Made by a program: the position numbers and the translations under genes
Shown: positions 13,181-22,502 of the stretch, one piece after another
Numbering within the stretch: the first letter of the stretch is position 1
Layout of the letters: each line of letters begins with the position of its first letter
Notes under the pieces: model-generated
Databases searched by the model: none
Told to the model about the DNA's origin: nothing
The model's input: the letters and a program-made list of their open reading frames with translations, nothing else
Assembly (NCBI GenBank): GCA_944326385.1
Contig: CALVDT010000099.1
Coordinates: 1 to 33,916, forward strand
DNA: 33,916 nt
Source of the DNA: an uncultured Bacteroidales bacterium
GTDB taxonomy: Bacteria > Bacteroidota > Bacteroidia > Bacteroidales > UBA932
Direction: 5' to 3'

Positions 13181-14983
13181 TCATTTGACATCAAGGCCGA
13201 ATTCCGAGACCAGACTGCGGACTTCATCGTTCCTGGACATGAGATCCTTGGCCTTCTCGCTCGGCATGTACATGGTCTGCGGCCGTTCATCCGCCGGCTC
13301 AACATCCACTTTCAGATATACATCCGGGACTCCTGAAAGCTGTCTGAACCTTCCTTCAAGCTCATGAAGCAGCTTGGACTCTATCCAGTCTTTCTGGGCT
13401 TCATTGGACACTTTGAATATGACGTATCTTTTCCCTTCTTCCTCGGAGACAGACAAAGCGGCGGAATTCAATGCGTTGCTGAGTCTTGGCTTCGCGGCAT
13501 AAAGGGCGACAAGATCAGGCCATCTGGAAACCAGCTCCTCGTCCGGGACTTTGGCCTTTTCAGGGGAAGAAGATGATGACGCCGGACCGGCCGGTATCCC
13601 GTCGCTTTCATCCATGATGGATTGGAGCGAAAGAGCCGAGGCCTGTTTCCCTTCCCTTGTCTTTCTGGCTCTCGGCCTTACATCGGAGGCAGCATCCGTC
13701 TGTTGTTCCGCAGGTTTGCTGTCCTGTCCTGACACGGTTTTCACCTCTGCAGCCGGCACCGGCTCGTGACGGGCTGCCGCAGATGCGGCAGTACCGGCCG
13801 CTGTTCCGGCAGGAGCAGCGGCTGCTGCAGGAGGTTCATTCTCCGTTTTCGCCTGCTGTTCCGGTACGGCAGTTTTCCGGTCGGAAAGCCTGGAGTTAAG
13901 AAGGCTGAGCTTCATGAGGGCGAGTTCGATAAGGAATCTCGGATTCACGCTCGACCTGTATGCGGATTCGCACTGCACGGTTATATTCATGGCCTCATAT
14001 ATGAACTGGAGGCTGCACCGCCCTGACTGCTCCCTGTACCGCTGTCTCAGGGATTCCGGCAGATCGAGCAGAGCCTCAAGTCCGGAAGTCCTGCTCACAA
14101 GGAGATCCCTGAAATGGGAACTCAAGGCAGAGACAAAATACAGCGCATTGAAACCTTTGCACAATATCTCGTCGAATTTCAGGAAAGCTGTCCTGTAGTC
14201 CCCTGACAGGAAGGCATCGGTAAGGGAAAAGGAATACTCGTAATCGAGGACATTCAGGTTTTTAAGCACTTCCTCATACCTGACGGTCTTTCCGCAGAAC
14301 GCCACCGTCTGGTCGAAGATCGTAAGTGCATCCCTCATGGCACCGTCAGCCTTCATGGCTATGACATGGAGCGATTCGTCATCAATGGAGACTCCCTCCT
14401 TTTCAGCTATGCCCCGCAGATTCCCCACTATTCCGTCTACAGTGATCCTGTTGAAATCATATGTCTGGCACCGGGACAGGATAGTAGGCAGTATCTTGTG
14501 CTTCTCGGTAGTGGCCAGGATGAAGATTGCATATGCCGGAGGTTCCTCAAGGGTCTTCAGAAACGCATTGAACGCCGAGGAACTGAGCATGTGCACCTCA
14601 TCTATGATATAGACGCTGTACTTCCCTGTCTGCGGAGGTATCCTCACCTGATCGATCAGAGCCTTGATGTCATCGACACCGTTGTTGGAGGCGGCATCCA
14701 GCTCATGTATGCAATACGAGCGGCCTTCGGCAAAGGACAGGCATGACCCGCACTTGCCGCATGGCTCCATGTCCGGTCCGGGGTTCTCGCAGTTTATCGT
14801 CTTTGCGAAAATCCTCGCAGTACTTGTCTTGCCGACTCCTCTCGGGCCGCAGAACAGATACGCGTGGGCGAGCTGTCCGCGCTTTATGGAATTCTTGAGC
14901 GTTCTGGCGATATTCTCCTGACCGACAAGCGATTCAAAACTGTCCGGTCTGTATTTTCTGGCCGATACTATATAATCTGACAT
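13181..14983 (-). CDS. dnaX: DNA polymerase III subunit gamma/tau
   Basis: This is the clamp-loader ATPase of replicative DNA polymerase III. It has Walker A FCGPRGVGKTSTARIFAK, a zinc-binding segment with CENPGPDMEPCGKCGSC, Walker B/DExx DEVHMLSSSAFNAFLKTLEEPP, sensor 1 LATTEKHKILPTILSRC and the clamp-loader collar domain up to about residue 370. A Pro/Ala/Glu-rich low-complexity linker (about 385-470) and a conserved C-terminal domain (about 490-590: WPDLVALYAAKPRL...) follow. I saw no A-run that would signal programmed frameshifting to a short gamma form. LptB follows 15 bases downstream. Confidence 0.93.
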   Translation of the reverse strand: MSDYIVSARKYRPDSFESLVGQENIARTLKNSIKRGQLAHAYLFCGPRGVGKTSTARIFAKTINCENPGPDMEPCGKCGSCLSFAEGRSYCIHELDAASNNGVDDIKALIDQVRIPPQTGKYSVYIIDEVHMLSSSAFNAFLKTLEEPPAYAIFILATTEKHKILPTILSRCQTYDFNRITVDGIVGNLRGIAEKEGVSIDDESLHVIAMKADGAMRDALTIFDQTVAFCGKTVRYEEVLKNLNVLDYEYSFSLTDAFLSGDYRTAFLKFDEILCKGFNALYFVSALSSHFRDLLVSRTSGLEALLDLPESLRQRYREQSGRCSLQFIYEAMNITVQCESAYRSSVNPRFLIELALMKLSLLNSRLSDRKTAVPEQQAKTENEPPAAAAAPAGTAAGTAASAAARHEPVPAAEVKTVSGQDSKPAEQQTDAASDVRPRARKTREGKQASALSLQSIMDESDGIPAGPASSSSSPEKAKVPDEELVSRWPDLVALYAAKPRLSNALNSAALSVSEEEGKRYVIFKVSNEAQKDWIESKLLHELEGRFRQLSGVPDVYLKVDVEPADERPQTMYMPSEKAKDLMSRNDEVRSLVSEFGLDVK

Positions 14984-15024
14984 ATTTTACCACTCCCCTT
15001 CCGGAAGCATTTTGCGTTATCTTA

Positions 15025-15052
15025 CAAAAATAAGTATTATTTTGTAAATTTG
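15025..15052. promoter_or_regulatory. Divergent -7 elements for dnaX (minus) and the gene at 15077 (plus)
   Basis: On the minus strand TATTTTTG (15032-15025) lies 41 bases before the dnaX start. On the plus strand TAAATTTG (15045-15052) lies 24 bases before the start at 15077. Both fit TAnnTTTG; convincing -33 partners were not found for either. Confidence 0.45.
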
Positions 15053-15076
15053 CAGCCGGAAAATGAAATTGGCATC

Positions 15077-15919
15077 ATGAAAAAGATAATCTTGTTTGCA
15101 TTGGCAGTCATAATACCTCTTGCCGCATCGGCGCAGGCGCAGATAAACACCAAGAAAGTGAAGATCGAGGATTTCACGGAAAAGACCATGAAGGTAGTGC
15201 TGAGCGGGAATCTGTTTTTCGACCAGGTATTCAAGGATGAGGTCCAGAACAGATGGAGGATATCCCCGTTCGAATTCTGCTCCCTTGACGAATTCGAGAA
15301 GATCAAGACCGACGAGGACTACTATTTCCTGATGATAGTGAAAGGCCAGTTCAGGAAAGAAGCCGAGCCCGGTCTCACCATGCTTTCCATAATGAAAGGC
15401 GGAGCGGCTGCATCGAAAGGCCTCAACAAGATGCTCGATGTGGTGACAGTTCCCATCATGTCCACAAAGAATCCTTCAGGAAGGGAATTCGTGTTCCTTC
15501 CGGCACTTCTGGACATCCTGCAGGAACACATACTGCTTTCCATGGAGAAGGACGTAGCCGCATACTCGGGACTGGGCACATATACCGTAAACCTCGGGGA
15601 GACGGACGGAATGGAGATAGTATTTGCGGAAGAGGACCTTTCGGATGAAATAACGGAAAATGCCAGAAAACTGTATTTCAGGAACGGGATAAGCGTCGAG
15701 CAAGCCGACATGGCGGACGAAATAATGGCGGACAACAAGCCGGACACTCTCGTAAGCTTCACCGTTTCACCGGACGGCAATGCTCCGGGGTCATATTGCT
15801 ACAAGATGCTGATAGACGCCGGGACCCACAAGCTGTATTACTTCAGAAGGCACAAGATCACAAAACGTTTCGGCCCGGGTTTCCTTCTCGAGGACATAAA
15901 CAGGATAGCGACAAGATAG
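15077..15919 (+). CDS. Exported hypothetical protein (280 aa)
   Basis: A signal peptide covers about residues 1-20 (MKKIILFALAVIIPLAASAQA), so the product is periplasmic or outer-membrane associated. The mature part is a mixed alpha/beta protein with a conserved-looking core (DYYFLMIVKGQFRKE, GREFVFLPALLDILQEHIL) and a C-terminal strand pair (GSYCYKMLIDAGTHKLYYFRRHKITKRFGPGFLLEDI). I recognise no characterised family or catalytic motif. The ATG at 15077 gives the clean signal peptide; an in-frame extension to 15050 overlaps the promoter. The M16 peptidase starts 8 bases after the stop, suggesting co-expression; it could be an accessory factor or simply a neighbour. Confidence 0.8.
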   Translation: MKKIILFALAVIIPLAASAQAQINTKKVKIEDFTEKTMKVVLSGNLFFDQVFKDEVQNRWRISPFEFCSLDEFEKIKTDEDYYFLMIVKGQFRKEAEPGLTMLSIMKGGAAASKGLNKMLDVVTVPIMSTKNPSGREFVFLPALLDILQEHILLSMEKDVAAYSGLGTYTVNLGETDGMEIVFAEEDLSDEITENARKLYFRNGISVEQADMADEIMADNKPDTLVSFTVSPDGNAPGSYCYKMLIDAGTHKLYYFRRHKITKRFGPGFLLEDINRIATR

Positions 15920-15927
15920 AAGGAGAG

Positions 15928-17181
15928 ATGATCTACGGAAAGACAGACTGCGGTCTGCAGTATGCTGTAAAAAGAACCGGCTCTGCTGCCGCATATTGTG
16001 CCCTGAGCATAAAATGCGGGACAAGGGACGAAGCCGGGTACTCCCAGGGCATTGCACATTTCACGGAACACACCCTTTTCAAGGGCACGGAAAAGAAAAG
16101 CGCCCCGGTAATAAACAGTTATCTGGACAAACTGGGAGGAGAGCTGAACGCCTTCACTACAAAAGAGGAGATAGTGCTGCATGCGACGGTGCTCGTGGAA
16201 GACCTTCCGAAAGCGGCAAACCTGCTTTTCGAACTGGCCACGTCAGCTACGTTCCCCGAGTCGGAAATCGCCATAGAGAAAGGGGTGGTGATCGACGAGA
16301 TCAATTCCTACAAGGACTCTCCGTCCGAAGACATCTATGACAAGTTCGAGGAAATGCTTTTCGCCGGACATCCTCTGGCATCGCCCATCCTCGGCACGAC
16401 ATCTTCTGTAAAAAAGATAAAGAGGGCCGAGCTTCTGGGTTTCGTCCGGGAGAAATTCATCCCTGAAAGGATGGCATTCACTGTCGTCGCCGGCATTGAC
16501 GAGCGGAAGATGGTGGGATTCATCAGGAAGATGTCGCAGAAATGGTTTCCGGCATCCGGTCTGGATTCGTCCGTAAAATCCATGAAAGAAGACAGCAGTG
16601 ACAGTGTGCTGCAACTGCCGCCCCATACAAGATTCGACAAGACCGTGAACAAGAGGAACCATCAGGTCAACTGCGTGACAGGCAATACAGGACCGTCTCT
16701 GTACGGGGAGGATTCCAGAATCGCCACAATACTGATGTCCAATATCCTCGGAGGCCCTGCGAACAACTCCATACTGAACTATGTGCTCCGTGAAAAGAAC
16801 GGATGGGTCTACGGTGTCGAATGCACCTATACCCAATATTCCGACACCGGAATCGTAGCAGTCTACCTCGGATGCGACAAAGAGAACCTTGAGAAATGCC
16901 TTGCCGCCGCACACAGGGAAATAGACAGGCTCAGGACTGTCCCGCTGTCGCCTTCCAGACTTGCCGCCGCGAAGAAACAGTTCCTGGGACAGATGGCCAT
17001 AAGTTCAGACAACGGGGAAACCCAATGTCTCGCCATGGGGAAAAGCCTGCTGGCATATGGACATGTACTGTCCGATGAGAGCACAAGGGAGAAGATAGAG
17101 TCCGTAAGTGCGGAACAGATCAGAAATGCCGCGAGAGATGTTTTCGATGAAGACAGGCTCAGCAGGCTGATATTCCTGTAA
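15928..17181 (+). CDS. M16-family zinc peptidase (417 aa)
   Basis: The inverted zinc motif HFTEH (His44, Glu47, His48) is followed 76 residues later by Glu124 (VIDEINSYKDSP), the arrangement of pitrilysin/mitochondrial-processing-type M16 peptidases. A second M16-C domain covers about 165-400, with the NHQVNCVTGNTGPSLY and NILGGPANNSILNYVLREKNGWVYGVECTY segments typical of the family. There is no signal peptide, so it is probably cytoplasmic, unlike many exported Bacteroidota M16 proteins. The start at 15928 follows AAGGAGAG and gives a product of normal length; an upstream in-frame stretch overlaps the preceding gene. Substrate unknown. Confidence 0.92.
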   Translation: MIYGKTDCGLQYAVKRTGSAAAYCALSIKCGTRDEAGYSQGIAHFTEHTLFKGTEKKSAPVINSYLDKLGGELNAFTTKEEIVLHATVLVEDLPKAANLLFELATSATFPESEIAIEKGVVIDEINSYKDSPSEDIYDKFEEMLFAGHPLASPILGTTSSVKKIKRAELLGFVREKFIPERMAFTVVAGIDERKMVGFIRKMSQKWFPASGLDSSVKSMKEDSSDSVLQLPPHTRFDKTVNKRNHQVNCVTGNTGPSLYGEDSRIATILMSNILGGPANNSILNYVLREKNGWVYGVECTYTQYSDTGIVAVYLGCDKENLEKCLAAAHREIDRLRTVPLSPSRLAAAKKQFLGQMAISSDNGETQCLAMGKSLLAYGHVLSDESTREKIESVSAEQIRNAARDVFDEDRLSRLIFL

Positions 17182-17217
17182 CCTCTTGTACAGTACCAGA
17201 CAACACCTTAAAGGAAA

Positions 17218-17874
17218 ATGGAAAACCCTTACCGATATCTCGCAACGCATTCGACTCCACAGACGGAAGCCCTCGAATGGATAGAAAAGCAGACCCATGT
17301 CAGGACGAACCATGCAAGGATGCTGACAGGGGCCGTACAGGGCAGATTCATCAAAATGCTCGCGGAAGCCATTTCTCCGAGACGTATTCTGGAACTCGGT
17401 ACATTTACCGGATACTCGGCCGTATGCCTTGCCATGGCAATGCCGGCCGACGGGCATCTGGATACCCTTGAAATAAACGATGAACTTGAAGACCTGATAC
17501 TGGAGGGGTTCAGAAGGTCCGGACTTGAAGACAGGATAAGCCTGATCATAGGAGATGCAAAAGAAACTCTCGCAAGGTTCAGACAGGAGATCCTGGAAGA
17601 AGGGACGAGACCGGAATATGATCTTGTCTATATCGATGCGAACAAAAGGGAATATCCGGAATATTACAGGCTCGTCTTCGATATGGTACGGAAAGGCGGC
17701 TATATCCTTGCGGACAATGTACTGTGGGACGGCAAGGTTTATCTGGATCCCATGCCGCAGGACAGGCAGACCCTCGGAATCGACGGATTCAACAGGATGG
17801 TCGCTGACGATCCCCGCGTCGAATCAGTAATCATACCGGTACGCGACGGACTGAACCTGATCCGGAAGCTATAG
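17218..17874 (+). CDS. Class I SAM-dependent O-methyltransferase (218 aa)
   Basis: The protein fits the COMT-like O-methyltransferase family 3. It has the SAM-binding glycine motif RRILELGTFTGYSAVCLAMAM near residue 55, an acidic residue after strand 2 (LDTLEIND), IIGDAKETL, the metal-binding-type YDLVYIDANKREYPEYY and GGYILADNVLWDGKV, and a C-terminal PVRDGLNLIRKL. Family members methylate catechol-type small molecules or tRNA/protein targets; the substrate cannot be told here. It lies 36 bases after the M16 gene on the same strand. Its stop is 3 bases from the murA stop on the other strand, with no room for a separate terminator. Confidence 0.92.
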   Translation: MENPYRYLATHSTPQTEALEWIEKQTHVRTNHARMLTGAVQGRFIKMLAEAISPRRILELGTFTGYSAVCLAMAMPADGHLDTLEINDELEDLILEGFRRSGLEDRISLIIGDAKETLARFRQEILEEGTRPEYDLVYIDANKREYPEYYRLVFDMVRKGGYILADNVLWDGKVYLDPMPQDRQTLGIDGFNRMVADDPRVESVIIPVRDGLNLIRKL

Positions 17875-17877
17875 CAT

Positions 17878-19191
17878 CTATTGTCTCGTGATATGGGCGC
17901 CAAGGGCGTTCAGCCGCAGGTCTATATCTTCATATCCTCTGTCGATCTGCTCGATATTGCCTATCACGCTTGTCCCGTTTGCCGACATCGCTGCGATAAG
18001 CAGCGCGATACCTGCCCGGATATCTGGGGACAGCATATTGTTCGCACGGAGCTGGAACTTGTGGTCGTGTCCGATGACTACGGCGCGGTGAGGGTCGCAA
18101 AGAAGTATCTGCGCTCCCATGTCGATCAGATGGTCCACGAAGAAAAGCCGGCTTTCAAACATCTTCTGGTGGATCAGGACGCTTCCTCTGCACTGCGTAG
18201 CCACTACGAGCATCACGCTCAGCAGATCCGGAGTGAGACCCGGCCACGGTGCATCGGCTATGGTCATGATTGACCCGTCGAGGAAAGACTCTATGACATA
18301 GCTTTCCTGTGACGGCACTACGATGTCATCACCGTGCTGCTCCAGATTGACCCCGAGCCGACGGAAAGATTCAGGGATAATCCCCAGATCCCTGTAGGAG
18401 ACATCCTTTATCGTTATGGAACTTCTGTTCATGGCAGCCATACCTATGAAGCTGCCTATCTCTATCATGTCCGGCAATATGGTGTGCTCCGTTCCTCCGA
18501 GCGACTCCACACCTGTCACTGTCAGGAGGTTCGAGCCTATCCCGTCTATCTTGGCCCCCATCCGTACAAGCATAAGGCTCAGCTGCTGGATATATGGTTC
18601 GCAGGCTGCATTGTAGATCACTGTACGGCCTTTTGCGAGCACAGAGGCCATGAGGATATTCGCTGTTCCTGTCACGGAAGCCTCATCAAGAAGCATATAG
18701 CATCCTTGCAGTTGTGTACCTGCCGGTATATGAAGATAATAAGCCTTCACCTGCTGGTCATAATGGATGGATGCACCGAGGCTCATCATCCCGGAAATGT
18801 GCGTGTCGACCCTGCGGCGGCCGATCTTGTCTCCTCCCGGTTTCGGGAAATAAGCATGTCCGAACCTGGCAAGCAGCGGTCCTGTAATCATCACCGATCC
18901 TCTGAGTGCGGCACATTTCCGGACGAATTCCGGGCTTTCGATATATGAAGTGTCGATATTGTCTGCCTGAAAGGAATATTTCCCTTTTTCCAGACGTTTC
19001 ACCTTCACCCCCATGCCTTCGAGCATGATGATCAGATTACGGACATCCAGAATCTCCGGGATATTCGAAATCACCACTTCTTCGCTCGTAAGCAGTACTG
19101 CACAGATTACTTCGAGAGCCTCGTTCTTGGCACCCTGCGGACGTATCGTACCTGAAAGGCGATGTCCGCCTTCTATGACAAATGAACCCAT
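17878..19191 (-). CDS. murA: UDP-N-acetylglucosamine 1-carboxyvinyltransferase (MurA), Asp in place of the fosfomycin-target Cys
   Basis: MurA transfers enolpyruvate from PEP to UDP-GlcNAc, the first committed step of peptidoglycan synthesis. The 437-residue protein has the active-site pair Lys22/Asn23 (PQGAKNEALEV), repeated EPSP-synthase-like halves, and the PWPGLTPDLLSV segment with the catalytic Asp. The usual loop PGGCxIG is here PGGDKIG, with Asp121 at the position of E. coli Cys115. That Cys is alkylated by fosfomycin, and a Cys-to-Asp change is known to give active, drug-insensitive MurA in other bacteria. The gene starts 4 bases after the murB stop and is last in a five-gene cluster. 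Confidence 0.95.
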   Translation of the reverse strand: MGSFVIEGGHRLSGTIRPQGAKNEALEVICAVLLTSEEVVISNIPEILDVRNLIIMLEGMGVKVKRLEKGKYSFQADNIDTSYIESPEFVRKCAALRGSVMITGPLLARFGHAYFPKPGGDKIGRRRVDTHISGMMSLGASIHYDQQVKAYYLHIPAGTQLQGCYMLLDEASVTGTANILMASVLAKGRTVIYNAACEPYIQQLSLMLVRMGAKIDGIGSNLLTVTGVESLGGTEHTILPDMIEIGSFIGMAAMNRSSITIKDVSYRDLGIIPESFRRLGVNLEQHGDDIVVPSQESYVIESFLDGSIMTIADAPWPGLTPDLLSVMLVVATQCRGSVLIHQKMFESRLFFVDHLIDMGAQILLCDPHRAVVIGHDHKFQLRANNMLSPDIRAGIALLIAAMSANGTSVIGNIEQIDRGYEDIDLRLNALGAHITRQ

Positions 19192-19195
19192 GATA

Positions 19196-20278
19196 TCAAA
19201 TATATTCGACTTCCGGTGTGAGCTCTATGCCGAAAAGATTCACGACTGAAGCAGTGATCCTTCCTGCAAGAGCGACTATCTCTTCCGGTGCAGCCTTTCC
19301 GGTGGCATTCACAAGCACCAGCGGCTGTTTTTCCCAGACTCCGGCATTCCCTTCCCTGTAACCTTTCCATCCGCTCTGGTCTATAAGCCATGCTGCGGGA
19401 ATCTTGATGAAACCTGAACCTGCATCGAAATGCGGGACTTCATAATCCTGTCCGTATTTCGACTTCGCATAGTGCTCGACCCTGTCATAGAAAATCTTCG
19501 GGACTACAGGGTTCTTGAAGAAACTGCCGGCACTGCCGGTTTTTGCAGGATCAGGAAGTTTGGCATCCCTGATACCGAGCACTACAGACCTGATCATTGC
19601 AGGTGAGAACTCTTTGCATCCGCTTGCGGCCAATGCCTTTTCAGCGGCAGCCTTGAGATGGCCGTATGCCAGCCTCGGTCCTGTTCCGGCGGAAAGAGTG
19701 AACACCACGGATGTGACGATATACCGGCCTTTTGCCGACTGCTTGAAAACGGAATCCCTGTAACCATAGTGACAATCTGTCTTCGTGATGGTCTTTACGG
19801 AACATGTCACCGCATCGAAGCATCTGACTTCCTTTATGATATCCTGTATTTCCACTCCGTAGGCCCCGATATTCTGGACTGCTGCAGCTCCGGTCTCGCC
19901 AGGTATCCCTGAAAGGTTCTCCGGTCCCCAGAGAGAGTTTTCCGCACACCATATGCAGAAGTCATCCCACAGGGTTCCTGCCCCGACTTCCACGTCCACT
20001 GTCTCCGTCCTGGAGATGGATGGAATATTGTCCGCAGGAACTGCCGGGCGGATGAATTTTATGCCAGAGTGAAAGACAGTCCCCTCGAAATCCTTGGTGA
20101 ACAGAAGATTGCTTCCCTTCCCTATATGGAGAAAAGGTCTCGGAAGGCTGAACTGTTTCCCTTCCGAGAAGAACATCACCAGTTCATCCGCACTGCCGTA
20201 TTCCACATAACAGGCACAGGATACGTCCATACCGAATGTGTTCTGCTTCCGGAGATTATGATTGCAGGATATTTCCAT
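19196..20278 (-). CDS. murB: UDP-N-acetylenolpyruvoylglucosamine reductase (MurB, type I)
   Basis: MurB reduces the MurA product to UDP-MurNAc with NADPH and FAD. The 360-residue protein starts LRKQNTFGMDV and has the FAD segment LHIGKGSNLLF, NLSGIPGETGAAAVQNIGAYGVEI, the type I loop DCHYGYRDSVFK, catalytic Ser in GSAGSFFKNPVV, a substrate segment SGFIKIPAAWLIDQSGWKG, and a terminal Glu in PEVEYI. Its start codon is one base after the metG stop and murA starts 4 bases after its own stop, so metG-murB-murA is clearly co-transcribed. MurB feeding from MurA makes the pairing functionally sensible. Confidence 0.95.
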   Translation of the reverse strand: MEISCNHNLRKQNTFGMDVSCACYVEYGSADELVMFFSEGKQFSLPRPFLHIGKGSNLLFTKDFEGTVFHSGIKFIRPAVPADNIPSISRTETVDVEVGAGTLWDDFCIWCAENSLWGPENLSGIPGETGAAAVQNIGAYGVEIQDIIKEVRCFDAVTCSVKTITKTDCHYGYRDSVFKQSAKGRYIVTSVVFTLSAGTGPRLAYGHLKAAAEKALAASGCKEFSPAMIRSVVLGIRDAKLPDPAKTGSAGSFFKNPVVPKIFYDRVEHYAKSKYGQDYEVPHFDAGSGFIKIPAAWLIDQSGWKGYREGNAGVWEKQPLVLVNATGKAAPEEIVALAGRITASVVNLFGIELTPEVEYI

Positions 20279-20279
20279 A

Positions 20280-22448
20280 TCATCCTATTTCAGCCCCGTT
20301 GGAAAGAGTCTCTTCCGGTGTGATGAAACGCATCTTGCCGTCTGCCTGACGGGCCATGAGAATCATACCCTTCGATTCTATACCGCGGATATTGCGCGGC
20401 TGGAGATTTGCCAGTATGCATATCTGTCTGCCGAGCATCTGCTCCGGAGTATAGTATTCAGCTATACCGGAAACTATCGTCCTCTTGTCGATTCCGGTAT
20501 CTATGGTGAGTTTCAGCAGTTTGTCGGTCTTCGGCACTCTCTCAGCCTCCAGCACTGTAGCAGTCCTGATGTCCATCTTCCCGAACTCGTCGAATGTGCA
20601 TTCCGGCTTCTGAGGAGCGGCCCTGTGAGCCTCTGCTTCGCGTGCGGCGGCCTTATTGGCGGCCTTGGCCGCCTCCAGCTTGGCCACTTGCGCCTCCACC
20701 ACGGAATCTTCTACCTTGCTGAAAAGAAGTACAGGTTCTCCAAGACGGTGTCCCTCGGGAAGTATGGAATCCTTGCCGAGATCTTCCCATGTAAGTGTCA
20801 GTTCTGCGGTTTCTGCCCGGTTTGTGTGCAAGGCGGCTGACTCCCCTGCCTTGAATATGTTTTCACCGCAAGTCCCGTCTTCGCCGGCACGGTGGTCTGC
20901 ACCTGCCTTGATATCCACATTCAGGATATGGCGGAGCTTTTCTGCGGAGAAAGGCAGAAACGGCTCGAATACCACTGCGAGGTCAGCGCATATCTGCAGC
21001 GAAACATTCAGTATGGAAGCAGTCCTGTCCATATCGGTCTTTGCGACTTTCCATGGCTCGGTGTCAGTCAGGTATTTATTGCCGATTCTTGCAATATTCA
21101 TGGCCTCTTTGAGCGCTTCGCGGAATTTGTAATGCTCTATATTGTCCTCTACAGCTTTTTTGAGCGCAGGTATCTGGGACAGAGTCTCCGCATCCACAGG
21201 CTCCGGCTTGCGGTTTCCCGGTACTTCTCCACCGAAATATTTGTGAGTAAGGACTACCGCCCTGTTCACGAAATTGCCGAGAATCGCTACAAGCTCGTTA
21301 TTGTTGCGGGCCTGGTAGTCTTTCCATGTGAAGTCATTGTCCTTCGTCTCGGGAGCATTGGCACAGAGCACATATCGGAGCACATCCTCCTGACCCGGGA
21401 ACTCCTCCAGATATTCGTTCAGCCACACGGCCCAGTTCCCCGAAGTGGAGATCTTGTCCCCTTCGAGATTCAGGAACTCGTTCGCCGGGACATTGTCCGG
21501 CAGGATATAGCCGCCGTGGGCCTTCAGCATGGACGGGAAAACGATGCAATGGAAGACTATATTGTCCTTTCCTATGAAATGGACGAGCTTCGTGTCTTCG
21601 GATTTCCACCATTTCTCCCAGCTTGACGGCAGAAGTTCGGCAGTGTTCGAGATGTAGCCGATAGGAGCATCGAACCAGACATACAGCACCTTCCCTTCCG
21701 CGCCATCTACAGGCACAGGCACTCCCCAGTCGAGGTCGCGGCTCACGGCACGAGGCTGCAGGCCTCCGTCTATCCATGACTTGCACTGTCCGTAGACATT
21801 CGTGCGCCACTCCTTGTGCCCTTCGAGAATCCAGTCCTTCAGCCATGGTTCGTACTGATCCAGAGGAAGATACCAGTGCGTAGTCTTTTTCTTCACCGGC
21901 TGGCTTCCGCTCAGAGCTGACCTGGGGTTTATCAGCTCGTCAGGACTGAGCGTGCTTCCGCATTTCTCGCACTGGTCGCCATAGGCCTTTTCGTTTCCGC
22001 ATTTCGGACAGGTGCCTGTGATATATCGGTCTGCAAGGAATGTCTTCGCCTCTTCATCGTAGTATTGCTCGCTCTCCTTCTCGATGAACTTGCCGTCGTC
22101 GTAAAGCTTGCGGAAAAATGCCGAGGCATTCCTGTCATGAATCCGGGACGTCGTCCTGGAGTATATGTCGAAATTGATTCCGAATCCGGCAAATGACTTT
22201 TTGATTATGCCATGGTATTTGTCCACTACATCCTGAGGGGTGCATCCCTGCTTTCTGGCCTTGATAGTGATGGGCACGCCATGCTCGTCCGATCCGCATA
22301 TGAAGAGCACATCCTCTCCTTTCAACCTGAGATACCTGACGTATATGTCTGCCGGAACATAGACCCCGGCAAGATGGCCGATGTGTACCGGTCCGTTGGC
22401 GTACGGAAGTGCACATGTGACCAAAGTCCTTTTATGATTCTTATCCAT
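20280..22448 (-). CDS. metG: Methionyl-tRNA synthetase with C-terminal tRNA-binding domain (722 aa)
   Basis: MetG charges tRNA-Met. The class I motifs are HIGH at 22-25 and the KMSKS equivalent KISTS at 332-336. The zinc knuckle has four cysteines (147, 150, 160, 163: CPKC and CEKC). The anticodon-binding helical domain follows to about 550. A charged Ala/Glu-rich linker (about 590-615) leads to an EMAPII/Trbp111-type tRNA-binding domain (about 620-722: [31 protein letters not shown]), which usually dimerises. Length is normal for the long form. It is followed after one base by murB and preceded by dnaG with a hairpin between them. Confidence 0.96.
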   Translation of the reverse strand: MDKNHKRTLVTCALPYANGPVHIGHLAGVYVPADIYVRYLRLKGEDVLFICGSDEHGVPITIKARKQGCTPQDVVDKYHGIIKKSFAGFGINFDIYSRTTSRIHDRNASAFFRKLYDDGKFIEKESEQYYDEEAKTFLADRYITGTCPKCGNEKAYGDQCEKCGSTLSPDELINPRSALSGSQPVKKKTTHWYLPLDQYEPWLKDWILEGHKEWRTNVYGQCKSWIDGGLQPRAVSRDLDWGVPVPVDGAEGKVLYVWFDAPIGYISNTAELLPSSWEKWWKSEDTKLVHFIGKDNIVFHCIVFPSMLKAHGGYILPDNVPANEFLNLEGDKISTSGNWAVWLNEYLEEFPGQEDVLRYVLCANAPETKDNDFTWKDYQARNNNELVAILGNFVNRAVVLTHKYFGGEVPGNRKPEPVDAETLSQIPALKKAVEDNIEHYKFREALKEAMNIARIGNKYLTDTEPWKVAKTDMDRTASILNVSLQICADLAVVFEPFLPFSAEKLRHILNVDIKAGADHRAGEDGTCGENIFKAGESAALHTNRAETAELTLTWEDLGKDSILPEGHRLGEPVLLFSKVEDSVVEAQVAKLEAAKAANKAAAREAEAHRAAPQKPECTFDEFGKMDIRTATVLEAERVPKTDKLLKLTIDTGIDKRTIVSGIAEYYTPEQMLGRQICILANLQPRNIRGIESKGMILMARQADGKMRFITPEETLSNGAEIG

Positions 22449-22465
22449 ATCCTTAAAAGTTTTTC

Positions 22466-22502
22466 CTGATAAATTCTTATGCCGGGATTTATCAGACCCG
22501 GC
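22466..22502 (-). terminator. Competing hairpins at the dnaG end / metG leader
   Basis: Two inverted repeats overlap: CTGATAAAT/ATTTATCAG (22466-22474 and 22487-22495) and GCCGGG/CCCGGC (22481-22486 and 22497-22502). They cannot form together. The dnaG stop codon lies inside both. On the minus strand the first is followed by GAAAAACTTTT, so it may be a partial terminator or processing site between dnaG and metG. Confidence 0.5.

Noticed and set aside
13181-14983. Programmed frameshift in dnaX producing a short gamma subunit
   Set aside because: No A-run slippery sequence was found near the expected position at the end of the ATPase/collar region.
18334-18948. 204-codon plus-strand frame opposite murA
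   Set aside because: Antisense shadow of a conserved enzyme, His/Cys-rich with no domain pattern.
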